From: Thiodiazotropha sp050305635
GTDB lineage: Bacteria; Pseudomonadota; Gammaproteobacteria; Chromatiales; Chromatiaceae
NCBI GenBank assembly: GCA_050305635.1
Contig: JBNLFS010000096.1
Coordinates: 34,632 to 98,631 of the forward strand
Direction: 5' to 3'
Length of the DNA stretch: 64,000 nucleotides
Position 1 is the first letter of the stretch, and every line of letters begins with the position of its first letter. Below, in pieces: positions 17,806 to 26,407 of the stretch. The position numbers were made by a program, and so were the translations under genes. The notes beneath the pieces were generated by a model. The model did not search any database. It was not told the origin of the DNA and saw nothing but the letters and a program-made list of their open reading frames with translations.

Positions 17806-18584
17806 TGCTGGATTCACTGGCGCATTTTGGACGACTGGGACTGAACGCGCTCGAGCGACTGGGCCGGGGGCACCTGCTGCTGGTCCAGATTCTCCTGGGT
17901 ATCGGCAGCCTGTTGCGCCGCCTCGGCTTGCTGGTGAGTCAGGTTCACAGCATCGGCGTGCGCACCACCACGATTATTATCGTGTCCGGGCTGTTCGTCG
18001 GGATGGTGTTGGGTCTGCAGGGTTATTATGTGCTGTCCCAGTTTGGCGCCGAGGAGAGTCTGGGGGTCATGGTGGCCGCTTCTCTGGTGCGTGAACTGGG
18101 GCCGGTGGTGACCGCGCTGCTGTTTGCCGGGCGTGCCGGTTCCGCGTTGACTGCGGAGATCGGCCTGATGAAGGCCACCGAACAGTTGTCCGGTCTGGAG
18201 ATGATGGCGGTGGATCCGGTGCGCCGTATCCTCACTCCCCGTTTCTATGCCGGTTTTCTCTCAATGCCGTTGCTGGCGGCGATGTTCAGCGCGATCGGGG
18301 TGGTGGGTGGCTATTTCGTTTCCGTAGGGCTGCTGGGGGTCGATGACGGTGCGTTCTGGAGCCAGATGCAGTCCAAGATCGACTGGAGCGAGGACGTGAT
18401 CAACGGCGTGATCAAGAGTTTCGTGTTCGGTTTCGTGTGTGCCTGGATTGCCCTGTTCCAGGGATACGATGCGGTCCCCACCTCCAGTGGAGTGAGTGAG
18501 GCCACCACCCGCACGGTGGTGCATTCCTCTCTTGCGGTACTGGTGCTGGATTTTGTCCTGACGGCGTTGATGTTCGGAGAATGA
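17805..18584 (+). CDS. mlaE: Mla phospholipid-transport ABC permease
   Basis: 259 residues, starting at the ATG that overlaps the mlaF stop by one base. It is a polytopic MlaE/YrbE permease, with the characteristic VRELGPVVTALLFAGRAGSALTAEIGLMKATEQL region (the conserved EIG loop). It forms the inner-membrane core of MlaFEDB. Its last codons overlap the mlaD start by 4 bp, as in a tightly coupled operon. Confidence 0.97.
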   Translation: MLDSLAHFGRLGLNALERLGRGHLLLVQILLGIGSLLRRLGLLVSQVHSIGVRTTTIIIVSGLFVGMVLGLQGYYVLSQFGAEESLGVMVAASLVRELGPVVTALLFAGRAGSALTAEIGLMKATEQLSGLEMMAVDPVRRILTPRFYAGFLSMPLLAAMFSAIGVVGGYFVSVGLLGVDDGAFWSQMQSKIDWSEDVINGVIKSFVFGFVCAWIALFQGYDAVPTSSGVSEATTRTVVHSSLAVLVLDFVLTALMFGE

Positions 18585-19066
18585 TGATGAAGATGAGACA
18601 GTTGGAGATCACCGTCGGCTTTTTTATGGCGGCCGGGCTGGTGGCGCTTTTCTTCCTGGCGATGCAGGTCAGCAATCTCGCAAGTATCTCCGGTGAGGAG
18701 GGTTATCAGGTGACCGCCCGGTTCGACAATATTGGCGGTCTCAAGGTGCGCTCTCCGGTGTCCATGGCCGGTGTCAGGATCGGACGGGTAACCGGCATCA
18801 GTTACGACCAGACCCGTTATGAAGCGCTGGTCACGATGTCCATCGAACCTCAGTACAATCAGATCCCCGATGACAGTATCGCCAAGATCTACACCTCCGG
18901 TCTGCTGGGCGAGCAGTACATCGGATTGGATCCTGGAGGCAGTCTCGAGAATCTCAAACAGGGCAGTGAATTGACCTTGACTCAATCCGCATTGGTGCTG
19001 GAGGAGATCATCGGTCAGTTTCTGTTCAGCAAGGCTGAAGAAAATGCCATCCCAAGCGAACCCTGA
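18581..19066 (+). CDS. mlaD: MCE-domain phospholipid-binding protein
   Basis: 161 residues. It has an N-terminal membrane anchor (about residues 8-28, VGFFMAAGLVALFFLAM) and an MCE domain after it, with NIGGLKVRSPVSMAGVRIGRV and SGLLGEQYIGLDPGG. MlaD forms a hexameric ring in the periplasm on top of MlaFE. It is shorter than E. coli MlaD (183), mostly at the C-terminal helix. It overlaps mlaE (ATGA) and runs 23 bp into the next gene. A mlaC gene, expected here between mlaD and mlaB, is absent. Confidence 0.95.
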   Translation: MMMKMRQLEITVGFFMAAGLVALFFLAMQVSNLASISGEEGYQVTARFDNIGGLKVRSPVSMAGVRIGRVTGISYDQTRYEALVTMSIEPQYNQIPDDSIAKIYTSGLLGEQYIGLDPGGSLENLKQGSELTLTQSALVLEEIIGQFLFSKAEENAIPSEP

Positions 19067-19406
19067 TAAGACGTCTGAGACACAGATCGTTCGCTCGGGG
19101 GCCTTCCACTACCAGGTTCAGGGCGCCATGACCTTCGCGACTGCGAGAGGGCTGCTTGAGCAATCCAAGGCCCTGTTCGGTCGTCAGGAGCAAGTCGAGG
19201 TGGATCTCTCTGGAGTAACCCGAGCGGACAGCGCCGGTCTGGCGCTGGTGCTCGAATGGATGGCGGAAGCCGAGCAGCGTGGCGCCACGCTGCAATTGAT
19301 AGGTATGCCGGAATCCCTGCAAGCCGTTGCGAGACTCTGTCAGATTGAGAAACTCTTCGCTCAGGCAGGCCAGCCCACTGACAACGGAACAGCGGCTGCG
19401 CTGTGA
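19044..19406 (+). CDS. mlaB: STAS-domain protein of the Mla complex
   Basis: 120 residues. A STAS domain spans about 16-110 and contains the MlaB hallmark ADSAGLALVLEWM with the conserved serine near residue 63. MlaB binds MlaF and controls its ATPase activity. The gene overlaps the 3' end of mlaD by 23 bp, so it is translationally coupled. Its place directly after mlaD, without mlaC between, is unusual for gammaproteobacteria. A second, distal mlaC cannot be excluded. Confidence 0.9.
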   Translation: MPSQANPDKTSETQIVRSGAFHYQVQGAMTFATARGLLEQSKALFGRQEQVEVDLSGVTRADSAGLALVLEWMAEAEQRGATLQLIGMPESLQAVARLCQIEKLFAQAGQPTDNGTAAAL

Positions 19407-19709
19407 CGGACCGGGATGCTTCCGATGCCCGCACACGAACCCTTGCCTGGTAAAGAGTGGATCTGTCTGTTTTGACTTCCCGCCGGGGTTTTCTGGGGTA
19501 CTGTGAGCCACTGGAATCGACTAAAGACTTGATTTGTGACGTTGGCTCTTGAAAATTATTGGTTTTTGATATTCAATTACCAATCCTATCCAGTTTCCCC
19601 CCCGATACTCAGCTAGTCACACGGTGTCGGACTGGATCCATACAGGTGAATAGAAGCGATTCGCGTCCATTCGAAATCCCCAAGCATTCAAGTTGGAGAT
19701 CCTCAATCA
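19407..19709. other. Intergenic spacer before trxA
   Basis: About 300 bp without a supported gene. AT-rich sequence around 19546-19590 is a plausible promoter region for trxA, but no consensus -35/-10 pair is clear enough to call. Confidence 0.4.
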
Positions 19710-20036
19710 ATGAGTGAGCTTATTGTTCATATAACTGACGATTCATTCGAATCCGATGTGCTGCAGTCCAGCCAACCGGTATTGATCGATTACTGGGCCG
19801 AATGGTGTGGTCCCTGCAAGATGATCGCGCCGGTGCTTGATGAAATCGCAAAAGAGTATGACGGTCGGTTGAAGGTGGCCAAGCTGAACATCGACGAGAA
19901 TCCGAATACGCCGCCACGCTACGGAATCCGGGGAATTCCCACGCTGATGCTGTTCAAGAACGGCGAAGTCGAAGCTACCAAGGTGGGTGCGGTCTCCAAG
20001 TCGCAGCTCGTGGCCTTTATCGACAGTAACCTTTGA
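19710..20036 (+). CDS. trxA: Thioredoxin 1
   Basis: 108 residues, E. coli Trx1 size. The active site is AEWCGPCKM (Cys33, Cys36), preceded by the PVLIDYWA strand and followed by the cis-proline GIPTLMLF. It is a cytoplasmic disulfide reductant fed by thioredoxin reductase. It lies upstream of rho, as in E. coli and many gammaproteobacteria. There is a 190-bp leader between the two. Confidence 0.97.
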   Translation: MSELIVHITDDSFESDVLQSSQPVLIDYWAEWCGPCKMIAPVLDEIAKEYDGRLKVAKLNIDENPNTPPRYGIRGIPTLMLFKNGEVEATKVGAVSKSQLVAFIDSNL

Positions 20037-20227
20037 TGAAATTCTCGGGTGCCGGATTCGCCGCCACTGTCTGCCTGCTCTGACCTCTGAAGATGTTCTG
20101 CTCCGCTCCGGCGCAACCCGAACCCAATCAAAGATAAAAGATCGCGACACCATGCCCGGTTTGGGCAGATTTCCTTCCTGACTCATTTCTCATCATCATC
20201 ATCATCAACAACAACGTCTGTACCACT

Positions 20228-21484
20228 ATGAATCTGACCGAACTCAAGAAAATGCCAGTCTCTGAACTGGCGGACCTGGCCAACGAAATGAAAATCGAGG
20301 GTATGGCCCGGACGCGCAAGCAGGATCTGATCTTCGCCATCCTCAAAGCACATGCCAAGAAGGGAGAAAGCATCTTCGGCGACGGGGTACTGGAGATACT
20401 TCAGGACGGTTTCGGATTTCTACGGTCCGGGGACAGCTCCTATCTGGCCGGACCCGACGACATCTATGTCTCGCCCAGCCAGATCCGCCGTTTCAGCCTG
20501 CGCACCGGCGATACCATCTCCGGTAAGATTCGCCCACCCAAGGATGGCGAGCGCTACTTTGCGCTGTTGAAGGTCGATGAGATCAACTATGACAAACCGG
20601 AAAATGCCAAGAGCAAGATCCTGTTTGAGAACTTCACCCCGCTGTTCGCCAACAAGCGGTTTCACCTGGAGATCGGCAACGGCAGTACCGAGGACATCAC
20701 CGCCCGGACGATTGATCTGGTCGCCCCCATCGGTAAGGGGCAGCGTGGTCTGATCGTGTCCCCGCCAAAAGCGGGTAAGACCATGATGCTGCAGAACATT
20801 GCACAATCGATCACGCACAATCACCCGGAGTGCTATGTGATCGTTCTGCTGATCGACGAACGTCCCGAAGAGGTCACCGAGATGGCCCGTTCGGTACGGG
20901 GTGAAGTGATTTCCAGTACCTTCGACGAACCGGCCACACGGCATGTACAGGTCGCTGAGATGGTGATCGAGAAGGCCAAACGCCTGGTCGAGCACAAACG
21001 GGATGTGGTGATTCTGCTCGACTCCATCACCCGTTTGGCTCGGGCCTACAACACCGTGGTGCCCTCCTCCGGTAAGGTGCTGACCGGTGGTGTGGATGCC
21101 AACGCTCTGCATCGCCCGAAACGTTTCTTCGGCGCGGCGCGTAACGTGGAGGAGGGCGGCTCCCTGACCATCCTGGCCACCGCTCTGGTGGATACCGGTT
21201 CGCGTATGGACGACGTGATCTACGAGGAGTTCAAAGGCACCGGTAACATGGAGGTCCACCTGGATCGGCGGATTGCGGAAAAACGCATCTTCCCCTCCAT
21301 CAATATCAATCGTTCCGGCACCCGTCGTGAAGAGTTGTTGATGAAACCCGACGAGTTGCAGAAGATGTGGATCCTGCGCAAGATTCTCCACCCCATGGAT
21401 GAACTCGCGGCGATGGAGTTCCTGTTCGACAAGCTCAAGGTCAGCAAGACCAACGATGAGTTTTTCGATGCGATGAAGGGATGA
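20228..21484 (+). CDS. rho: Transcription termination factor Rho
   Basis: 418 residues, E. coli size (419). It starts MNLTELKKMPVSELADLANEM, the standard Rho N-terminal domain, and has the RNA-binding cold-shock-like region GFGFLRSGDSSYLAGPDDIYVSP. The ATPase P-loop is SPPKAGKTMM (about residues 178-187), and Q-loop/R-loop sequences are intact. The hexameric RNA helicase releases stalled transcripts. The leader holds six CAT repeats (20190-20207) and a CAACAACAAC tract, and a strong terminator follows the stop by 6 bp. Confidence 0.98.
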   Translation: MNLTELKKMPVSELADLANEMKIEGMARTRKQDLIFAILKAHAKKGESIFGDGVLEILQDGFGFLRSGDSSYLAGPDDIYVSPSQIRRFSLRTGDTISGKIRPPKDGERYFALLKVDEINYDKPENAKSKILFENFTPLFANKRFHLEIGNGSTEDITARTIDLVAPIGKGQRGLIVSPPKAGKTMMLQNIAQSITHNHPECYVIVLLIDERPEEVTEMARSVRGEVISSTFDEPATRHVQVAEMVIEKAKRLVEHKRDVVILLDSITRLARAYNTVVPSSGKVLTGGVDANALHRPKRFFGAARNVEEGGSLTILATALVDTGSRMDDVIYEEFKGTGNMEVHLDRRIAEKRIFPSININRSGTRREELLMKPDELQKMWILRKILHPMDELAAMEFLFDKLKVSKTNDEFFDAMKG

Positions 21485-21490
21485 CCCGGG

Positions 21491-21516
21491 CCGGGCATAA
21501 GCCCGGTTTTTCGTTT
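21491..21516 (+). terminator. Intrinsic terminator of rho
   Basis: CCGGGCATAAGCCCGG forms a 6-bp GC stem with a 4-base loop, followed by TTTTTCGTTT. It begins 6 bp after the rho stop codon. Confidence 0.85.
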
Positions 21517-21678
21517 AACTTCGGCTGCGGGAGACGGCGACTGTTTCCCGCTTTGCTGAAATCAGATCCGTCCCCTCTCCACACATACGACTTGGCCTGT
21601 TGATCACTCAGGTTTTGGTGTTCCTACCTGATTAATCCGATTTAACAAATCAATCACGAGTATTCAACGATTCGTACT

Positions 21679-21713
21679 ATGATCCTTCGTGCTCTTCATC
21701 CCCTTCGTGGTGA
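21679..21713. repeat. CTTCGTGG-type repeat, copy 2 (half element)
   Basis: ATGATCCTTCGTGCTCTTC followed by CCCCTTCGTGGTGA matches the right arm of the element at 3169-3199. No matching left arm is close by, so it may be a truncated copy. Confidence 0.6.
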
Positions 21714-22006
21714 GAAAACAGGCTATACGAAGGTAGACGGGATGGAGTGAAATCCGAGATCAGGCAAAACAGTGATCGATGCGAATAAACTCAGTCCTTG
21801 CCAAGTAGACCTCCCTCCCCCCCGACCCGACCGCAAAGGGAGAGGGGATGCACAGATCAAGACCGGATCGAACAGACCGTTCGATTCATCTCAGTAGGCG
21901 CTCTCGGCTATCCGTCCATAACCGCTTACCGCCGCCTGGTCACAAACAAATCACTCTCATGATGAATAGGTCCAGCTGAGCAAGGATTCTCGATGGGCTG
22001 AAATCT

Positions 22007-22081
22007 ACCACGAAGCGCACGAAGGCCGCGAAGGATGGATTCAGCGGTCGGTTCATTGCGCTTCGTGCTCTTCGTGGTGTT
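22007..22081. repeat. CCACGAAG-type inverted repeat element, copy 3
   Basis: ACCACGAAGCGCACGAAGGC (22007-22026) pairs with GCGCTTCGTGCTCTTCGTGG (22058-22077). It is a compact hairpin version of the family seen at 3027-3199. Confidence 0.7.
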
Positions 22082-22090
22082 ATGGATCTA

Positions 22091-22150
22091 CCTGATTACC
22101 CATGATTCTCGGCCATAGAATACGTTGGCGGAGAATCATGGGTAATCAGG
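22091..22150. repeat. Perfect 20-bp inverted repeat with 20-bp loop
   Basis: The 20-base left arm 22091-22110 (starting CCTGATTACCC) and right arm 22131-22150 (ending GGGTAATCAGG) are exact reverse complements with a 20-base spacer. The structure sits 163 bp before the MurU-like gene start. The remainder of the 21485-22312 spacer holds the CCACGAAG repeats and no supported gene. Confidence 0.85.
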
Positions 22151-22312
22151 AAACCTACTCAGACCACTACCCAATTCGCGAATCGAGTGTCAGCAGGGCT
22201 GACCCGCGGGACAGTAGAGCAAAACGACTATACTTTTGAGTAGTAAACTCACAGGTTGCTTTGAAGTGTTAACCTTGACCCGATATGTCCCCATCCTGAA
22301 ATCATAAGTACC

Positions 22313-23005
22313 ATGAAAGCGATGATATTGGCCGCTGGGCGCGGTGAACGCATGCGGCCGCTAACGGACAAGTTGCCGAAACCGTTGTTGCCGGTCCTGG
22401 GTAAGCCGCTCATCGTCCATCATATCGAGCGACTCGCCGCAGCCGGTTTCCGTGATCTGGTGATCAATCATGCCTACCTCGGGGCGATGATCGAGACGAC
22501 ATTGGGTGGGGGTGACCGGTGGGGTGTTCGTATCCAGTATTCGGCGGAGGGTCAGGCACTCGAGACCGGGGGCGGTATCCATCGCGCGCTGCCGTTGCTG
22601 GGGCCAGCCCCTTTTCTGGTGGTCAATGGCGATGTCTGGACCGATTTTGATTTCACAGGACTGCGGCTGGCGGATCCTGAGCTGGCGCACCTGGTTCTGG
22701 TGCCCAATCCCCCGCAACATCCCAAGGGGGATTTTCGTTTAAATCAGGGGCGGGTCGAGGAGGGTCCGGGCGAATGTCTGACCTTCAGCGGGATTGGGGT
22801 CTATCGTTCCGGGTTGTTCGAGGAGTGCCAGGCGGGCGCCTTTCCATTGGCACCGTTACTGCGCAAGGCGATGGGGGCCGGCCGTGTATCAGGTGAACGA
22901 CACGAGGGCTACTGGATCGATGTGGGCACACCGGAGCGTTTGCGGGAATTGGAACGACGGTTGAGTGCCTCCATCGAAAGCCGCGCAGCCAGCGACAGGA
23001 GTTGA
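22313..23005 (+). CDS. murU: MurU-like nucleotidyltransferase (N-acetylmuramate-1-P uridylyltransferase family)
   Basis: 230 residues with the sugar-nucleotidyltransferase motif MKAMILAAGRGERMRPLTDKLPKP split over residues 1-24, then VNGDVWTDFD and a terminal YWIDVGTPERL. This matches the MurU branch, which transfers UMP to MurNAc-1-phosphate in the MurNAc recycling bypass of Pseudomonas-type bacteria. MurU normally acts with the kinase AmgK, often next door, but no AmgK-like gene is visible here. It overlaps no gene, and its stop lies 3 bp before the next start, so the two are probably cotranscribed. The sugar substrate is inferred from family only. Confidence 0.8.
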   Translation: MKAMILAAGRGERMRPLTDKLPKPLLPVLGKPLIVHHIERLAAAGFRDLVINHAYLGAMIETTLGGGDRWGVRIQYSAEGQALETGGGIHRALPLLGPAPFLVVNGDVWTDFDFTGLRLADPELAHLVLVPNPPQHPKGDFRLNQGRVEEGPGECLTFSGIGVYRSGLFEECQAGAFPLAPLLRKAMGAGRVSGERHEGYWIDVGTPERLRELERRLSASIESRAASDRS

Positions 23006-23007
23006 GG

Positions 23008-24423
23008 ATGGGCCAGGAGATCGCCACTCACGCGTTCAGCGCAGCCGATTTCGAGGCCTTTCAGCAACGCCTGATCGAGGAGACCCGGCTGTTGTCCCAG
23101 TGGTTCGATGCCGGGCTGTTCGTCGAGGAAGGCGGGGTCGGGGGGATGGAACTCGAAGCCTGCCTGCTGGATCGGGATGCGGATCCGGCGCCGCTGAATC
23201 AGCCGATACTGGCGCAACTGGATGACGATCTGGTGGTGCCGGAACTGGCGCGCTTCAATGTGGAGATCAACAACACCCCGCGACGCCTTTGCGGTGATGC
23301 GTTCGAGCGGATGCACGCTGAGTTGCGGGACATCTGGCGGCGTTGTAACCGGGAGGCGCAACGCTTGTCCGCCTGCATGGGGATGTTCGGGATCCTGCCC
23401 ACCCTGAGGCAGAGCGCCCTCAGCCTGGAGAACATGTCGCCTCTGAACCGCTACCAGGCGCTCAATGATCAGGTGTTCCGATTACGCCACGGTGAGCCGG
23501 TGGAACTGCACATCACCGGTCGCGAGTCTCTGGATCTCTGCCATACCGATGTGATGCTCGAATCCGCCGCCACCTCGTTCCAGATCCATCTGCAGGTGGG
23601 ATCGGCAGAGGCCTCGAAATTTTACAATCTCTCCAAAATCGTATCCGCGCCGATGGTCGCGGTGAGTGCGAACGCCCCCTACCTGTTCGGCCGGGACCTC
23701 TGGGACGAGACCCGGATTCCCCTGTTTGAACAGGCGATCTCGGTGGGGGCCTCGGATCTCACCAAGCGGGTCAGCTTCGGAGTCCGTTATCTGTATGAAA
23801 CCCTGATGGAGAACTTTACCGCCAACCTGCAGCGCTACCCGGTGATGTTGCCCAAACTGATGGACGAACCGGTCGCACGGCTGGCACACCTGCGACTGCA
23901 CAATGGCACCATCTGGCGCTGGAACCGGCCGCTGATCGGGTTCGATGAGCGGGGCAATCCGCACCTGCGCATCGAACACCGGGTAGTTCCGGCGGGTCCG
24001 ACTCTGCGGGACATGGTGGCCAATGCGGCCTTTTATTTCGGATTGGTCACTGGCTTGGCGGCGCACCATGAACGCCCGGATGCCGAGATGGGTTTCATCC
24101 GCGCTCGCAGCAATTTTTACCAGGCCGCCCGGTTTGGCCTGCAGGCACGGCTCTACTGGTTTGGCTGGGACGCGGTGCCCGCAGGCCAATTGATCGGCGA
24201 AGTGCTGTATCCGGTTGCTCTGGAAGGTTTGGCGCGATTGGGCATCGATCGAAGTTCGGCGGAATACTGGCTGGGCATCATCCGTGAACGTGCCCGTACG
24301 GGTCGCAATGGGGCGCATTGGCAGCGGGAATGGGTTGCCCGGCATCAGCGGGACATGCGTGGAATGACCCTGGCCTACCTGGAGCGGCAGGAACAGGACC
24401 GGCCGGTTCACGAGTGGCGCTGA
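23008..24423 (+). CDS. GCS2-family glutamate-cysteine ligase-like protein
   Basis: 471 residues from the ATG at 23008, chosen because AGGAG lies at 22997-23001, six bases upstream. Family features are GGMELEACLL with two conserved glutamates (48 and 50), FNVEINNTPRR, ATSFQIHLQV and RIEHRVVPAG, all of the carboxylate-amine ligase (YbdK/GCS2) type. This family joins glutamate to an amine using ATP. Whether it makes gamma-glutamylcysteine or another gamma-glutamyl product cannot be told. It sits between the MurU-like gene (3-bp gap) and a zinc hydrolase, which suggests a small pathway. Confidence 0.8.
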   Translation: MGQEIATHAFSAADFEAFQQRLIEETRLLSQWFDAGLFVEEGGVGGMELEACLLDRDADPAPLNQPILAQLDDDLVVPELARFNVEINNTPRRLCGDAFERMHAELRDIWRRCNREAQRLSACMGMFGILPTLRQSALSLENMSPLNRYQALNDQVFRLRHGEPVELHITGRESLDLCHTDVMLESAATSFQIHLQVGSAEASKFYNLSKIVSAPMVAVSANAPYLFGRDLWDETRIPLFEQAISVGASDLTKRVSFGVRYLYETLMENFTANLQRYPVMLPKLMDEPVARLAHLRLHNGTIWRWNRPLIGFDERGNPHLRIEHRVVPAGPTLRDMVANAAFYFGLVTGLAAHHERPDAEMGFIRARSNFYQAARFGLQARLYWFGWDAVPAGQLIGEVLYPVALEGLARLGIDRSSAEYWLGIIRERARTGRNGAHWQREWVARHQRDMRGMTLAYLERQEQDRPVHEWR

Positions 24424-24555
24424 TTCCGAATTGCGGTGATTCCGCGGCACGGCAACGGGGCGTGGATGATGGGCGTGGAATTGTAGTCATGAGTGGGTTA
24501 CCGGGTATGGCGATACATCGGCATGCGGGTGATCCGGGAGAACAGGCGGGGAAAC

Positions 24556-25578
24556 ATGCTGCAGGAATATGATGAGATACCCCTGGGGCTCCTCTCACGG
24601 GAGGCCGATGAGCTGGCCGAGGTCCTCTCAGGCCCGACGTTGATCCATCTTTACGGGCGCAAGACCGAACCGGTGTTCTTCTCGGTGTTGATGCACGGTA
24701 ATGAAACCGTGGGCTGGGAGGCGGTGCGGATGTTGCTGTCTCGCTATTCGGGCAGTCAGGATCTGCCCCGTTCGGTGAGCCTGTTGATCGGCAATGTTCG
24801 GGCGGCGGCGCAACACAAACGCCTGCTGCCCGGACAACGGGATTTCAACCGGGTCTGGCCCGGGGGTGAGGAAGCCGATTCCGAAGAGGGAAGGCTCATG
24901 GCCCGGGTGGTAGAGATCATGCGTGAACGCCGTCCGTTCCTGAGCGTGGACGTGCACAACAACACCGGCCTCAACCCGCACTACGCCTGCATTAATCGAC
25001 TGGAGCGGCCGTTTTTGCATCTGGCGACCCTGTTTTCCCGCACCGTGGTCTACTTTCTGCGGCCCCGGGGGGTGCAGTCCATGGCGTTTGCCGAACTCTG
25101 TCCTTCGGTGACCCTGGAGTGCGGTAAGGTCGGCAGCGCTCACGGTACTGAACATGCTCTGGAATATCTGGATGCCTGCCTGCATCTGTCGGAGCATCCC
25201 GAGCACCCGCTCTCGGATCAGGATGTCGATCTGTTTCACACCGTAGCCCAGGTGAAGGTCGCCCCGGGGGCAAGCCTGGGCTTTCAGCCGGACAGGGGGG
25301 ACCTGGTGTTCGATCCCGATCTGGATCACATGAATTTCCGGGAGGTTCCAGCGGGAACGCCATTGGGTTGGGCCAACGGCCTCGGAGCCCAGGTGCTGGA
25401 TGTTCGGGATGAGGCCGGGCAGACGGTACTGGATGACTATTTTGTGTGCGAGGGGGGATTGATCTGTTTTCGCAAGCGGGTCATGCCTTCCATGCTGACC
25501 AAGGATCTGGACGTGATTCATCAGGATTGTCTCTGTTACCTGATGGAGCGCGTAAACATATCCTCAGACCTGGTTTGA
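24556..25578 (+). CDS. M14/succinylglutamate desuccinylase-aspartoacylase family hydrolase
   Basis: 340 residues from the ATG at 24556; a longer frame from 24493 is less likely because the family begins about here. Zinc-binding residues are visible as His-x-x-Glu in VLMHGNETVGWEA (His47, Glu50) and His134 in SVDVHNNTGLN. Family members cleave N-acyl or N-succinyl amides. It lies 132 bp after the GCS2-like gene on the same strand. It is convergent with the DUF218 gene after a 39-bp gap. Substrate unknown. Confidence 0.8.
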   Translation: MLQEYDEIPLGLLSREADELAEVLSGPTLIHLYGRKTEPVFFSVLMHGNETVGWEAVRMLLSRYSGSQDLPRSVSLLIGNVRAAAQHKRLLPGQRDFNRVWPGGEEADSEEGRLMARVVEIMRERRPFLSVDVHNNTGLNPHYACINRLERPFLHLATLFSRTVVYFLRPRGVQSMAFAELCPSVTLECGKVGSAHGTEHALEYLDACLHLSEHPEHPLSDQDVDLFHTVAQVKVAPGASLGFQPDRGDLVFDPDLDHMNFREVPAGTPLGWANGLGAQVLDVRDEAGQTVLDDYFVCEGGLICFRKRVMPSMLTKDLDVIHQDCLCYLMERVNISSDLV

Positions 25579-25617
25579 TTCGCTCGGTGCGGCGTCAGGA
25601 CCGAAAGTGCTGACTAC

Positions 25618-26388
25618 TCAAGCTGACAGGTAGACCCTGAATCGGTACCAGAGATTCCCCAGGATTTCGTGCAGCGCCAGCGCCGTGTTCATAGCCGCAT
25701 ATTCACTGGGCTGAATCCGCAGATAGAAGGGTCGTTGTTGCGCATCCCGATATTCGAAGTTGATCGGTGCGGGAATCGGCTTGACTCCCTGCTGCTCAAA
25801 CGCATAGAGCGTTCTCGGCATGTGCGCCGCGTCGGTGACCAAGATCACCTGCCGCAGCTGGTTACTGCGCATCAATACTATGACATTGCCGGCGTTTTCC
25901 CAGGTGTTATGGCTGCTATTGTCGATCGCCAGCACCTTTACACCCAGTTCCCGGGACAGGATCTCCCGGGCGATATCCGCCTCCGCTGTGCCATCACCAT
26001 CCGGGGTGCCACCGCTGGCGATGACTGGCAGGCCACTCTCCCGGGCGAGTTTGGCTGCATAGCGCAGGCGGCTCAACATGCGCAGGCTGGCGGTGTCCCC
26101 GTGGTATTCGGGAGCATTGCGGTAGCGTCCGGCGCCGAGTACGACAATCGCCTGTGGCGGGTGCTCCTGCCATTGCGACGGGTCGTAGGGGGACTCGGTC
26201 TGCAACCGGTCGAACAGCCATTCCGCTGTCACCGGCATACTCAGACCCAGTTGTACCAGCAGGGAAAAGATCACCAGTTCCCGGCCGAAGCGCACACGCC
26301 ACAGCAGCAGGCCAATGAGCCCCACCAGTAATGGACCGGTGGGAGGCAGGATCAGGGCACTGATCAATTGTGTGTCGAGTCCGGCCAT
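25618..26388 (-). CDS. YdcF/ElyC-like DUF218 membrane protein
   Basis: 256 residues from the ATG at 26388. An upstream extension would overlap lipA out of phase with the family and is rejected. Two hydrophobic membrane spans occupy about residues 12-55, followed by a cytoplasmic/periplasmic DUF218 domain with AIVVLGAGRYRNAP, GLPVIASGGTPDGDG, NTWENA and VLVTDAAHMPRTLYAF. ElyC-type members affect envelope integrity and peptidoglycan or lipid-carrier metabolism. It follows lipA by 19 bp, so it probably ends the same transcript. Confidence 0.85.
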   Translation of the reverse strand: MAGLDTQLISALILPPTGPLLVGLIGLLLWRVRFGRELVIFSLLVQLGLSMPVTAEWLFDRLQTESPYDPSQWQEHPPQAIVVLGAGRYRNAPEYHGDTASLRMLSRLRYAAKLARESGLPVIASGGTPDGDGTAEADIAREILSRELGVKVLAIDNSSHNTWENAGNVIVLMRSNQLRQVILVTDAAHMPRTLYAFEQQGVKPIPAPINFEYRDAQQRPFYLRIQPSEYAAMNTALALHEILGNLWYRFRVYLSA

Positions 26389-26407
26389 GGAGGGTAATGC
26401 ATCGCGA

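Noticed and set aside
20420..21391. 323-residue minus-strand frame opposite rho
   Set aside because: Rho is complete on the plus strand and the opposing frame has no recognisable domain.
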